A stretch of 64,000 nucleotides of DNA from Candidatus Lumbricidiphila eiseniae (GTDB lineage Bacteria > Actinomycetota > Actinomycetes > Actinomycetales > Microbacteriaceae): positions 1 to 64,000 of the forward strand of contig NAEP01000044.1 in NCBI GenBank assembly GCA_002529645.1, in the 5' to 3' direction. Position numbers and translations under genes: made by a program. This document shows positions 45,844-54,879 of this stretch, piece after piece. The number at the start of each line of letters is the position of its first letter. Position 1 is the stretch's first letter. The notes under the pieces were generated by a model. That model saw only the letters and a list, made by a program, of their open reading frames with translations. It did not search any database and had not been told where the DNA came from.

Positions 45844-48198
45844 ATGACGCTCATCACCGACACGTTCCACATCGAGGGGATGCACTGCGCCTCGTGCGCC
45901 ACCCGAATCGAGCGGATGCTCAATAAGCTTGCGGGCGTCAGCGCAACCGTCAACCTGGCAACCGAGAGGGCAACAGTGTCGTACCCAGACACGATCACTG
46001 TTGACGATATTATCGCCGCCGTGGCGGAGATTGGCTACGGGGCAACGCTGCCCCGAGCCATCCGTGACTCTCGTGACTCTAAAGAAGATGCATCTCCGGC
46101 CGACGATACTGCGCCCACCGGACTCGCGCCACACACACTCCGATTCCGACTCGGGGGGTGTGTGGCACTGTCCATCCCGGTTGTAGCGCTCTCGATGATT
46201 CCCGCGCTGCAGTTCACAAACTGGCAGTGGTTCGCCCTCGCACTCACCGTTCCGACTGTTGCCTGGGGTGGCTACCAGTTCCATCGCACGGCGTGGCTGA
46301 ACCTCCTGCGCCGAACCACAACAATGGACACCCTCGTCTCGCTCGGCACGCTCACAGCCCTGGGTTGGTCAATCTATGCCCTCTTCTTCGGCACGGCGGG
46401 ACTGCCGGGTATGCACGATATGTTTGTCCTCCTCGGTCCGCACGCCGACGGCTCCGGCAACCTCTACCTGGAGGTTGCCGCCGGGGTCACGACCTTTGTC
46501 CTGGTTGGGCGATACCTGGAGTCTCGTGCCACACGTCAAGCCGGGGCGGCCCTGCGGGCCCTCATGAATCTTGGTGCCAAGGATGTCGCGGTGCTGACCG
46601 ATGGTGCGCACGGGATGCGTGAAGAGCGGATTCCCGTCACCCAGCTCCCGGTTGGTATGCATTTTGTTGTCCGTCCCGGCGAGAAAATTGCGACCGATGG
46701 AGTTGTCGTGACAGGAACATCCGCGGTGGACACGTCGCTGCTCACCGGTGAACCGGCTCCCGTCGAGGTGGCCCCCGGTGATGCCGTTGTTGGCGCGACC
46801 ATCAACCGCGGCGGAAGGCTCGTCGTGCGGGCAACCCGCGTCGGTAACGACACACACCTCGTGCACATCACACGACTGGTTGAACAGGCACAGGCCGGGA
46901 AGACCACCGTACAGCGGTTTGTGGATCGAGTCTCCGGTGTTTTTGTCCCCGCTGTGATGGGTGTTGCCGTCGTGACTTTCGTGGTGTGGCTGCTGGCCAC
47001 CGGGAATCTGTCCGCCGCCTCCACCGCCGCGGTCGCGGTGCTCATCATCGCGTGCCCGTGTGCGCTCGGGCTGGCGACACCGACCGCACTCATGGTCGGT
47101 ACCGGGCGGGGGGCACAGTTCGGCATCCTCATCACGGGCCCGGAGGTGTTGGAATCTGCGAAGAACGTGGACACGATCGTCCTGGACAAGACCGGGACCG
47201 TGACCACCGGTCACATGAGCCTACAGAGTGTGGTTGCGGCCCCGGGCGAAAATGTTGACACCGTGCTACAGCTTGCGGGCGCGCTCGAGGATGCCTCGGA
47301 GCATCCTGTCGCCCGCGCAATTGTCGAGGCCGCGCGCAACAGTGCCCGGGGCCTCGATCACGGGCACCGTGGTGGAGCCGATCGTGAGTTCTGCTCTGAC
47401 CGCACCCTCAACCGTGAATTCCCCACCGTCCGTGGGGTTCGCCATCACGAGGGCCTCGGTGTGCAGGGCACCGTTGAGGGAACGGATGGCGCACGGGATG
47501 TCACGGTCGGCAGCCCCCGAATCGCAGCGAACGCGGGACTCACAATCCCCACCGAGATAGCGCACACCATCATTGAGGCCGAGGATGCTGGTCGCACCGT
47601 CATCATCGTGGTGTGGGATGCCGCGGTGCGCGGCGCGCTCACTGTGTCGGATGCGGTGAAACCCACCTCGGTCGCGGCACTTCGGCAGTTCCGTGAACTT
47701 GGACTGCGAACCATTCTGCTCACCGGCGACAACCGCGGCGCTGCACTCGCTGTCGCTGCACAGGTGGGCATACCGTCCGACGAGGTCATGGCCGAGGTGC
47801 TCCCCGCCGACAAAGTTGAGGCTGTGCGACAACTGCAGTCTGAGGGACGGGTGGTCGCCATGGTGGGGGACGGAGTCAACGACGCTGCCGCGCTCGCACA
47901 GTCTGATCTGGGATTAGCGATGAGCACCGGCAGCGATGCCACGATCGAAGCGAGTGATCTCACAATCGTCGGCGGTGACCTGCGGTTGGCGGTCGATGCG
48001 ATCCGACTGTCCCGTCGAACCCTCGCAACGATGAGGGGAAACTTGTTCTGGGCGTGTGCCTACAATGTGGCGGCTATCCCGCTCGCGGCCTTCGGACTAC
48101 TGAGCCCACTCCTCGCGGGCGCGGCAATGGCGTTTTCCTCGGTGTTTGTTGTGACGAACAGCCTGCGGCTTCGCTCATTCCGCCCCTCGACGGGCTGA
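45844..48198 (+). CDS. copA: Copper-exporting P1B-type ATPase
   Basis: 784 residues. N-terminal heavy-metal domain with GMHCASC; eight membrane helices; CPC motif at 404-406; phosphorylated Asp448 in [19 protein letters not shown] hinge; and helix-7/8 residues YN and MAFSS, which together mark a Cu(I) pump of the P1B-1 class. GAAGGA lies 8 bases before the ATG. In the nucleotide-binding domain a 25-residue arginine-rich insertion (around [17 protein letters not shown]) is unusual. A 16-base repeat with period 30 (45788 and 45818) precedes the gene and may be a regulator site or slippage. Confidence 0.93.
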   Translation: MTLITDTFHIEGMHCASCATRIERMLNKLAGVSATVNLATERATVSYPDTITVDDIIAAVAEIGYGATLPRAIRDSRDSKEDASPADDTAPTGLAPHTLRFRLGGCVALSIPVVALSMIPALQFTNWQWFALALTVPTVAWGGYQFHRTAWLNLLRRTTTMDTLVSLGTLTALGWSIYALFFGTAGLPGMHDMFVLLGPHADGSGNLYLEVAAGVTTFVLVGRYLESRATRQAGAALRALMNLGAKDVAVLTDGAHGMREERIPVTQLPVGMHFVVRPGEKIATDGVVVTGTSAVDTSLLTGEPAPVEVAPGDAVVGATINRGGRLVVRATRVGNDTHLVHITRLVEQAQAGKTTVQRFVDRVSGVFVPAVMGVAVVTFVVWLLATGNLSAASTAAVAVLIIACPCALGLATPTALMVGTGRGAQFGILITGPEVLESAKNVDTIVLDKTGTVTTGHMSLQSVVAAPGENVDTVLQLAGALEDASEHPVARAIVEAARNSARGLDHGHRGGADREFCSDRTLNREFPTVRGVRHHEGLGVQGTVEGTDGARDVTVGSPRIAANAGLTIPTEIAHTIIEAEDAGRTVIIVVWDAAVRGALTVSDAVKPTSVAALRQFRELGLRTILLTGDNRGAALAVAAQVGIPSDEVMAEVLPADKVEAVRQLQSEGRVVAMVGDGVNDAAALAQSDLGLAMSTGSDATIEASDLTIVGGDLRLAVDAIRLSRRTLATMRGNLFWACAYNVAAIPLAAFGLLSPLLAGAAMAFSSVFVVTNSLRLRSFRPSTG

Positions 48199-48242
48199 GC
48201 GTGGCGTGCACCCGTATCGATGTCGTGCAACGACGGACCTCC

Positions 48243-48333
48243 CACACTCCCGCGCAAGCGGTGGCGCGCACCGCACGGATTTCAGACGAGACATCCCGAA
48301 TCGCACACTCACGCGCAAGCGGTGGCGCGCACC
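48243..48333. repeat. Direct repeat pair, period 61, after copA
   Basis: 48243-48272 and 48304-48333 match over 30 bases with one difference (CACACTC, then CGCGCAAGCGGTGGCGCG). Spacer 31 bases. A third, partial match (GTGGCGTGCACC, 48201-48212) lies 60 bases before the first copy. The core CCGC-GCAA-GCGG is similar to type I-E CRISPR repeats, so this locus could be a short decayed array. Confidence 0.85.
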
Positions 48334-48424
48334 CGCACCGGTGCTGGAACCCCGGTGCACGGGATCTGCGAAGCTATCAGACATGGTTCATCCTTCATTT
48401 TTTCACTCTGCGACGTTGAGGTCG

Positions 48425-49201
48425 ATGTCGAGAGTCTCGGCCAACGCTTCGAGAAAACCCGGTCGGTCGAGACGGGCCCCGCGACTCGCACTTATTCTCG
48501 TGGCTGCTGCTCTCTCGCCTGCGTGCGCCGTGTCGCTTGGCGATGATGACACGCTGGTCGCCTTGATCGACACGGGTGTTAACACGGGTCTCGCGGAGTT
48601 CTCGGGCTACACAATTGAGCAGGCCGAAAGCGCCCCGTCCAGCAATCACGGAACTATGGTGTTGTCAGTGTTGCTCGGCGTCAATGAAGGATCGGATCAA
48701 ATTCCCGCTGATCGAGTGCGCGTTCTCAGCCTCGACGTCGGTGACGGTGCTACTGCCACGGACCTGGCCGATGCGATTGAGACCGCGGTCGATGCGCGGG
48801 CGGACCTGATCTCGATCAGCATGGGTGTGCGCCGACCGAACAGCCGACTGGAAGCAACTGTCCGGCGCGCACACGATGCTGGCATCCTCATCGTGGCTTC
48901 AGCAGGGAACGTCAGGTTCTTGAGCCCCGACTACCCGGCTCGGTTTGAGAGCGCCCTCTCCGTGTCGGCGATCGACTCCGGTGGAAACTACGCGACTACC
49001 GCCGCCCGAACAAGCACTGATGCGGTAGCACTCGGCGTCAACATTCCGGTCCTGCTGCCCGACGGCAGTCGCAGGCACGAGTCGGGCGCGTCGTTCGCAA
49101 CGGCGGCGGTGAGTCGCACCATCGTGAGGGAGCTTATCTCGGGCGCGATTGACCGTGCTACTGAACATGTTCCACAGCGCCCACCGCCGGGCGATCAGTA
49201 G
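48425..49201 (+). CDS. Small secreted subtilisin-like (S8) serine protease
   Basis: 258 residues from ATG 48425 with GAGG upstream. An N-terminal arginine-rich stretch and a hydrophobic segment (LALILVAAALSPACA) form a signal peptide. The catalytic triad is Asp49 (VALIDTGVN), His75 (SNHGTMV) and Ser223 (ESGASFATA), with oxyanion Asn162 in SAGN. The domain is minimal, with no propeptide and no C-terminal anchor. Its 3' end overlaps, tail to tail, the membrane gene at 49158 by 44 bases. The open frame before ATG 48425 covers the repeat pair and is not coding. Confidence 0.85.
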   Translation: MSRVSANASRKPGRSRRAPRLALILVAAALSPACAVSLGDDDTLVALIDTGVNTGLAEFSGYTIEQAESAPSSNHGTMVLSVLLGVNEGSDQIPADRVRVLSLDVGDGATATDLADAIETAVDARADLISISMGVRRPNSRLEATVRRAHDAGILIVASAGNVRFLSPDYPARFESALSVSAIDSGGNYATTAARTSTDAVALGVNIPVLLPDGSRRHESGASFATAAVSRTIVRELISGAIDRATEHVPQRPPPGDQ

Positions 49202-49868
49202 GCGACGGATCGATGATGAGGAAGACGCGCTTCCCTTTTCCGCGTGAGAAACCCAGCCGCGTGTAGCTGCGTGCCAACTCCTCCGTTTGTGCCACTGCGA
49301 CCACAACCGTGCCGCGTGGAAGGTCCCGAACCGCGGACCTTACCTCAAAAACGACTGAACCACCCGAGTCGGGGAGCTGGGCAAGCGCGGAAAGGACTAC
49401 TCGCGGTCCGCGAGGGGTCTCAGCTCCGATAGGAGACGATGGCACCCCGATTCGAAGCAGGATGCTGAGCCCGCTCAGCGGGACAGTCATCAGCATGGCA
49501 AACGTCAGGCCAGCGATCGCCAGCGTCAACAACGCGACCGAAAGCACCGGCCAGATTTTCAGGCAGACCATGGCAGCAACAGCGGGAACGAGCAGTGCCG
49601 CGGATAGACCGAACAGACGCATCACGCTCCGCCACGGTCGATACGGAGTGAGCATGAAGACCCCTGTGCGAGCCGATGACAGATGCACTTCCCGAGCACC
49701 CTGAACCGCAAAGGTGAACATTATGGCGGGGAAGGCCGCAATGGCCCAGCCAGTGCCGCCTGCAGAAGCCTTGGCGACCACCCACGCCGCCCGCCACAGG
49801 TACCCGCCACCCACGGGCTGATCGCTCTCGTCGTGCGACGGGGACACAGGGGTTCTCAGAGCCGCCAC
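49158..49868 (-). CDS. Membrane protein of the toxin locus, hypothetical
   Basis: 236 residues from GTG 49868, which overlaps the stop of the upstream gene by 13 bases. Hydrophobic helices at about 39-57, 85-103 and 106-136. The cytoplasmic C-terminal part (VVFEVRSAVRDLPRGTVVV; ELARSYTRLGFSRGKGKRVF) looks like the last strands of a GNAT acetyltransferase fold, but I see no acetyl-CoA P-loop, so this is a weak guess. Same strand and coupled to the putative immunity gene, so it is part of the SAR2788-like toxin unit. Confidence 0.55.
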   Translation of the reverse strand: MAALRTPVSPSHDESDQPVGGGYLWRAAWVVAKASAGGTGWAIAAFPAIMFTFAVQGAREVHLSSARTGVFMLTPYRPWRSVMRLFGLSAALLVPAVAAMVCLKIWPVLSVALLTLAIAGLTFAMLMTVPLSGLSILLRIGVPSSPIGAETPRGPRVVLSALAQLPDSGGSVVFEVRSAVRDLPRGTVVVAVAQTEELARSYTRLGFSRGKGKRVFLIIDPSPTDRPAVGAVEHVQ

Positions 49869-50416
49869 AGTAGCGGTGCGGCCTCGAAGCGGCTGCGCCC
49901 AACATGAGCGAAGGCACACCCGAACAACTCGGATTCCTCGGAGGGCGCGCCCGGGTCGCGCGGGACGATGCCCGAGGCCGCCCACAACGTCTCGCGCAGC
50001 CACTGACCAGCACCGTACACGCGGAAGTTCCCGACCAATTCTGCCGACTCCCGATCGTGCTCAAGGATGATGATCAGCCTGGCGAGTATCTCGATCTCAC
50101 GGAACAGCAGTGTCCGTTCCGCCTGCTCGACGCCGTACTCCAGCGGGTCAAACTCCTCATCCGGATCGGCGGTGAAGTGCTCGATCTCCTCGACCGTAGC
50201 TCGCCGACGCAGAAGTGACGGATCCGCCAGAGTGTAGGCACCAACGACGAAATCCCGATCAACAAACTCGTCGAGGAGATCATCGCGATAACCATTGAAA
50301 TCGAACGGCACAGCTCCGAGCGACCGAAGCAGACCAACCACATCGGTGAGGGTTACTGCGGGCTCGACACCAAAATGTTCCCGCGCCTCGCTCAGGAGGG
50401 CATCATAGCTGCCCAT
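49856..50416 (-). CDS. Putative immunity protein of the SAR2788-like toxin locus
   Basis: 186 residues, acidic, mostly helical, no signal peptide and no membrane helix. Motifs include FDFNGYRDDLLDEFVDRDFVVG and YGVEQAERTLLFREIEILARL. No family recognised. It starts 87 bases after the frameshifted toxin frame ends and is coupled to the next membrane gene. A cytoplasmic acidic protein immediately downstream of a secreted toxin is the usual immunity position, so the role is inferred from context. Confidence 0.5.
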   Translation of the reverse strand: MGSYDALLSEAREHFGVEPAVTLTDVVGLLRSLGAVPFDFNGYRDDLLDEFVDRDFVVGAYTLADPSLLRRRATVEEIEHFTADPDEEFDPLEYGVEQAERTLLFREIEILARLIIILEHDRESAELVGNFRVYGAGQWLRETLWAASGIVPRDPGAPSEESELFGCAFAHVGRSRFEAAPLLWRL

Positions 50417-50502
50417 TCACCTCTCCAATCGTGCTTCTGGGTAGGTGCGGACGGACACCAAACGCCACCGTCCGCACCCTGAACCTTGAACAGAATGGCC
50501 AC

Positions 50503-51100
50503 TCACTCCGGGCCGCCGTAAAAGCTGTGCATGTGCGGACGGTAATAGGCCGGGCGGAAGTGCCACAAATAGCCAGCGTTGTGCTTCTCCTCCCCGATGG
50601 GCTTGCCAGACGGATTGAGCATCCTTGCCAGTACCTTATGCTCTGTGTTGTGAGATGGTCCAGACATCTTGCCCGGCACGATCGCGATTCTGTGCCTGCG
50701 CAGAGCTCAGCCCATTGGTGCTGATGAGGACCTTGCTGCCCGAGCGGATGGCGGGGTAGTAGTCGTGCCTCTGACTGCTGGAACGTCTGTTGTAGTCTGC
50801 GATGATGTGTGCAACTGCCTTCGCAGCCTCAAGAGCAATCGCGCCGCCCATCACGATAGCTGCCTCAACTGCTATCTCAACTCCGTCCGCATCAACCTCC
50901 ACGCGCTCTACACCGAGGCCCTCCTTGGCGAGGCCCTTTTCAACGATCTCTTCAGGTTCCAGACCCTCGTACTCGGCCTGAACGGTGGCTGTCGCAGTGT
51001 CATCGGGGCTCGCCTCAAGGGCGGTGGCCGGTGGCGCGACCAGCAGACTCGTCGTGAGAGCAACTGTGGAAAGGACCGCAAGTACATATTTTCTGAACAT
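50503..51100 (-). pseudogene. Secreted SAR2788-like toxin, C-terminus lost by frameshift
   Basis: ATG 51100 opens a signal peptide (LAVLSTVALTTSLLVAPPATA). The mature protein has an acidic stretch and then AIALEAAKAVAHIIADYNRRSSSQRHDYYPAIR, GLSSAQAQNRDRAGQDVW, similar to SAR2788-type putative toxins. The frame ends at TAA after QHRA (50636), but one base shifted it continues as VLARMLNPSGKPIGEEKHN and YLWHFRPAYYRPHMHSFYGG to a stop at 50503. The histidine-rich C-terminus typical of the family is therefore out of frame. A single-base insertion explains it. Confidence 0.65.
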
Positions 51101-51323
51101 TCATTCCTCGATTCGGTTCATCTTTGAGCGAAACTGCGTTGCCGGACGCATCGGAGCACCCATCTACACTTTATGATGAACCTATCGCCACGTTCAAGGT
51201 AGACTCAAAGCAACACTGAGCGGGCAACAGCCAATGTCATTGGCTCAGAGATTTCCGGGAAGACCGTGTCGAGGTGGCCTTTGCTCATGCAGCGGTTGAG
51301 GCTCTGGTTTCAGACGCTGACGT

Positions 51324-51626
51324 GTGATCGCGAAGGCACGAACAATGCTCGCACGCTGGCCGTACCACGACAGTGCCGGTTGGCGAGACGAATGGAACGA
51401 ACTCCTATTCAATGACACGTTCGGCTTCTGCGTTCAAGGAGTGGGTTCGAAGACCGCTATTCTTCCCGCCGACTGGGCCGATCGGCTCGTGACCGTGCGT
51501 AATGGGAACACCCTTGGAAAGATCGGATTTTGCCTCGGATCACATCACCTGTGCGCCTCAAAATTGCTCGCCAAGATGAACAGTGTCACTTCGCGCTCGG
51601 GAGCAAACCACCCGCCAGACGATTGA
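51324..51626 (+). pseudogene. DUF6036-like nucleotidyltransferase fragment
   Basis: The 100-residue frame contains GWRDEWNELLFNDTFGFCVQGV, KTAILPADWADRLVTVRN and GFCLGSHHLCASKLLA, a run that I recognise from DUF6036-type (MNT-like) proteins, which often pair with an antitoxin/toxin partner. After KLLA the family's REKD continuation appears only in another frame (ARQDEQCHFAL), so the 3' half is frameshifted. The 5' half is missing; a short in-frame remnant (FREDRVEVAFAHAAVEALV) precedes it in a different frame. Non-functional relic. Confidence 0.5.
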
Positions 51627-51726
51627 CACCAACGTCATGACCGGCTACACCCAGGTCAACTTGTTTTCGAAACTTGTATCATGTTCTATGCGTGTTGTGC
51701 TTTCTTGTGGGGTTTTCTTCGACAAG

Positions 51727-52668
51727 TTACCAGGGAGGTAAGGAGTGGGATGTTCTGGCGAAATGGGATGGTATGAGGTTGCTTGTTCGTTGTGGTGTGT
51801 TGGTGTCTAAAAACTTATCTTTAGTCATGGTGCCGCCTTGTGATATGTGTTTGAGTTGGGCGATGACCAGGTTGACGGATTTGGTTAGGGAATCTCGGTC
51901 GGGGTCGATGTCGGGGTAGATGTCGGGGTGGGTATTTTTTATTTTGGGATGGGGGTATTTTGTGTCGCCGATGGAGATTGTTATTGAATTGTCGAATAGA
52001 TGGATGTGTACGTTTGGCCATTCTGGGTGTGGAATGGAGAGCTCCAGTGCAAAGTATATCGATGGGGTGTCGGGGTTGTCTGTGTTGGTTTTTTTGAGGT
52101 GGATATTTTTGAGTAGGGGGAATTCGGTTTTGATGGCGGGTATGAGCATGTGGAAGAATTGTTCGCGTCTGAGTATGCAGTTATAGTCAAACAGTTCTGA
52201 TTCGGAAGTTTGATTAACGGGTCGTTCGGATCGTGAGCCCCAGGGGCCGAAGTTGTTGACACAGAATATCCAAAGTTCTGGAGCTGTTGCGGTGGATATT
52301 TGTGATTCAGAAATCGGGAGTGGTTGGCGTTCGGGGTCGGAGATTATTGCGTGTAATGCTGTTCGAACTGTTCTGATAAATTCGGGACTAGAAGCGTTGA
52401 GGATTTTGGTGGCAAAGATGTTATCTGGGTCGTGGGTTAACTGTTCATTGTCGACGACATGGCTGAAAACAACGCACGGAACCACGGGGCCCACATACCT
52501 GAGGCGACGTAGTTGTGTTTCACTGTATCTCATTGGTGAAGTGAGGCTGGTAGCCCATCGAAATTCTTCTCGACTATAGACCACAGATATCCAATGATCT
52601 TCAGTGATAATAATAACGGGCCACGGCGCTGAAAAGCGCTCCTGAACAAGTGATTGACTGTTTTTCAT
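51727..52668 (-). CDS. Putative Rhs immunity paralog 5 (most distal)
   Basis: 313 residues from ATG 52668 (GGGAAAG 4-5 bases upstream); the longer frame runs into the spacer. Member of the five-gene family next to rhs: WPVIIITEDHWISVVYSREE, SPEFIRTVRTAL, ELWIFCVNNFGPWGSR, RREQFFHMLIP, SIPHPEWPNV and the shared ending SLPPW. One of the two more diverged copies: an extended Asp/Pro-rich segment (HPDIYPDIDPDRDS). No signal peptide, so cytoplasmic. Low GC relative to the chromosome. Confidence 0.65.
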   Translation of the reverse strand: MKNSQSLVQERFSAPWPVIIITEDHWISVVYSREEFRWATSLTSPMRYSETQLRRLRYVGPVVPCVVFSHVVDNEQLTHDPDNIFATKILNASSPEFIRTVRTALHAIISDPERQPLPISESQISTATAPELWIFCVNNFGPWGSRSERPVNQTSESELFDYNCILRREQFFHMLIPAIKTEFPLLKNIHLKKTNTDNPDTPSIYFALELSIPHPEWPNVHIHLFDNSITISIGDTKYPHPKIKNTHPDIYPDIDPDRDSLTKSVNLVIAQLKHISQGGTMTKDKFLDTNTPQRTSNLIPSHFARTSHSLPPW

Positions 52669-52766
52669 TACTTTCCCATCTTTATATTCGAATGTGCTTA
52701 GTGAGCCACTTGTAAGTAATTTCAAGCCGCCGTGACTCGATCTCTGGCACTCTCTCCCCCACAAGG

Positions 52767-53729
52767 TTACCACGGAGGCAAGAAGTAAAATTTCTTATAA
52801 AAGTAAAGGCATCTATAGATTCTCGCTCGGCGCAACTTATCAATATGAAAAAATTTATCCCCACACATAGCACCTCCTTTCGAAATGTGTTTCAGTCGAG
52901 CGATCACCGCGCTGATACATCTAGTAAAAGAATCCTGCTCAGGATCAATATCAATGTAGATACCTCTTGCGATAGCCTCGGCATGAGGGGAAAAATATTC
53001 TGGGTTCGGAAGGTAATATTCTGTATCACCAACTAAAATATTTATCTCGTCATTTGTACATATACCAACTCTAGGCCATTCTGGGTGCGGAATAGAAAGA
53101 TTCACTTGAAGGAACATGGACAACCTATCAGGATCGTCTTCAGAACCAGGTTTTTCCAGTTCGATATTCGTGAGTGTTGGGAATTCATTTTCCAGAACAG
53201 GTATAAGCATCCGAAAAAATTGTTCCTGCCTGATCATGCAGTTATAGTAAAACAATTCTGACTCGAAGCTATTACCACTGCTCGAATGAGATCGGGAGCC
53301 CCAGGGGCCGAAATTGTCGATGCAAAATGTCCAGAGCTCTTGAGCGGTTGCGGTGGATATTTGCAATTCAGAAATCGGGACAGGCTGGCGTTCGGGATCG
53401 GAGATCACCGTTAGCAATGCTGCCCGAACTGTTCGAACAAACTCGGGGCTAGAAGCGTTAAGAATTTTTACAGCAAAGATATTCTCTATATCCTGGTTTA
53501 ACTGTTCCTCGTGCGCCTGACTGAACGCAACACACCCAATCACAGGACCCAGGAGAGCACGACGACGTAAATAAACTTTACTGTACCCTCTCGGTGATTG
53601 TGAGCCGGTAGCCCACCGCAACTCGTCATGACTATAGACAACAGATATCCACCCATCCTCAGTAACAACAATAATAGGCCACGGCAAAGAAAGACGCTCT
53701 TGCACAAGCAACCGACTGTTTGTCATCAT
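52767..53729 (-). CDS. Putative Rhs immunity paralog 4
   Basis: 320 residues starting MMTNSRLLVQERLS. Near-identical over long stretches to paralogs 2 and 3: [68 protein letters not shown]. Ends KKFYFLPPW. The upstream spacer and start context (TATTCGAATGCACTTAGTG, then GGGTAGGGAATG) are also repeated in front of paralog 3, so the duplication unit of about 1.05 kb includes its promoter/ribosome site. Confidence 0.7.
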   Translation of the reverse strand: MMTNSRLLVQERLSLPWPIIVVTEDGWISVVYSHDELRWATGSQSPRGYSKVYLRRRALLGPVIGCVAFSQAHEEQLNQDIENIFAVKILNASSPEFVRTVRAALLTVISDPERQPVPISELQISTATAQELWTFCIDNFGPWGSRSHSSSGNSFESELFYYNCMIRQEQFFRMLIPVLENEFPTLTNIELEKPGSEDDPDRLSMFLQVNLSIPHPEWPRVGICTNDEINILVGDTEYYLPNPEYFSPHAEAIARGIYIDIDPEQDSFTRCISAVIARLKHISKGGAMCGDKFFHIDKLRRARIYRCLYFYKKFYFLPPW

Positions 53730-53820
53730 TCCCTACCCTTATATTCGAATGCACTTAGTGAACCAATGCAAGTAAGCTCAAGCCACCCTGAGCTGATCTC
53801 TGACATTCTGCCTCCACAGA

Positions 53821-54786
53821 CTACCACGGAGGCAAGAAGTAAAATTTCTTATAAAAGTAAAGGCATCTATAGATTCTCGCTCGGCGCAACTTATCAATAT
53901 GTAAAAATTTATCCCCACACATGGCACCTCCTTTCGAAATGTGTTTCAGTTGAGCGATTACCGCGCTGACACATCTAGTAAAAGAATCCAGCTCGGGGTC
54001 AAAACCAAAGTAAAAACCTCTTGCGATAGCTTCCGCACGAGAGTAAAAATTCTCTGAATTTGGAGGGTAATATTCTGTATGACCAACGAAAATATCTACC
54101 GCGTCAGCCATATAGATAACAACTCTAGGCCATTCTGGGTGTGGGATGGAAAGATTCACCTGAGGGAGCATGGACAACTCATCAGGATCGTCTTCAAAAC
54201 CAGGTTTTTCCAGTTCGATATTCGTGAGTGTTGGGAATTCATTTTCCAGAGCAGGCATGAGCATTCGAAGAAATTGTTCTCGCCTGATCATGCAGTTATA
54301 GTGAAACAACTCCGACTCGAAGGTATTACCCCTACGCGAATGAAATTGGGAGCCCCATGGACCGAAATTATCGACGCAAAATATCCAGAGTTCTTGAGCG
54401 GTTGCGGTGGATATTTGCAACTCAGAGATAGGGACAGACTGGCACTTAGGGTCGGAGATTGTCGTTAGTAACGCTGCCCGAACTGTTGTGATAAATTCGG
54501 GGCTAGAAGCGTTGAGAACTTTGGCAGAGAAAACATTCTCTGTGTCGTGGATTAACTGTTCATTATCGACGGCATGGCTGAACGCAACACACCCAATCAC
54601 GGGACCCAAACGGGCGCGGCGACGTAACTGAGCATTGCTGTACCCTAACGGTGATTGTGAGCCGGTAGCCCACCGCAATTCGTCGTGACTATAGACAACA
54701 GATATCCGCCCATCCTCAGTAACAACAATAATAGGCCACGGCGCCGACAGGCGCTCTTGCACAAGCAACCGACTGTTTGTCATCAT
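53821..54786 (-). CDS. Putative Rhs immunity paralog 3
   Basis: 321 residues, same family. Differs from paralog 4 mainly in the middle: HAVDNEQLIHDTENVFSAKVLNAS, VIYMADAVDIFVGHTEYYPP, RGFYFGFDPELDS. N-terminal and C-terminal thirds are almost identical to paralog 4, suggesting gene conversion or recent duplication followed by divergence in a specificity region. No recognised domain; all-alpha/beta soluble protein. Confidence 0.7.
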   Translation of the reverse strand: MMTNSRLLVQERLSAPWPIIVVTEDGRISVVYSHDELRWATGSQSPLGYSNAQLRRRARLGPVIGCVAFSHAVDNEQLIHDTENVFSAKVLNASSPEFITTVRAALLTTISDPKCQSVPISELQISTATAQELWIFCVDNFGPWGSQFHSRRGNTFESELFHYNCMIRREQFLRMLMPALENEFPTLTNIELEKPGFEDDPDELSMLPQVNLSIPHPEWPRVVIYMADAVDIFVGHTEYYPPNSENFYSRAEAIARGFYFGFDPELDSFTRCVSAVIAQLKHISKGGAMCGDKFLHIDKLRRARIYRCLYFYKKFYFLPPW

Positions 54787-54879
54787 TCCCTACCCTTATA
54801 TTCGAATGCACTTAGTGAACCAATGCAAGTAGATTCAAGCCACCCTGAGTTGATCTCTGACACTCTAGCCTCCACAAGG

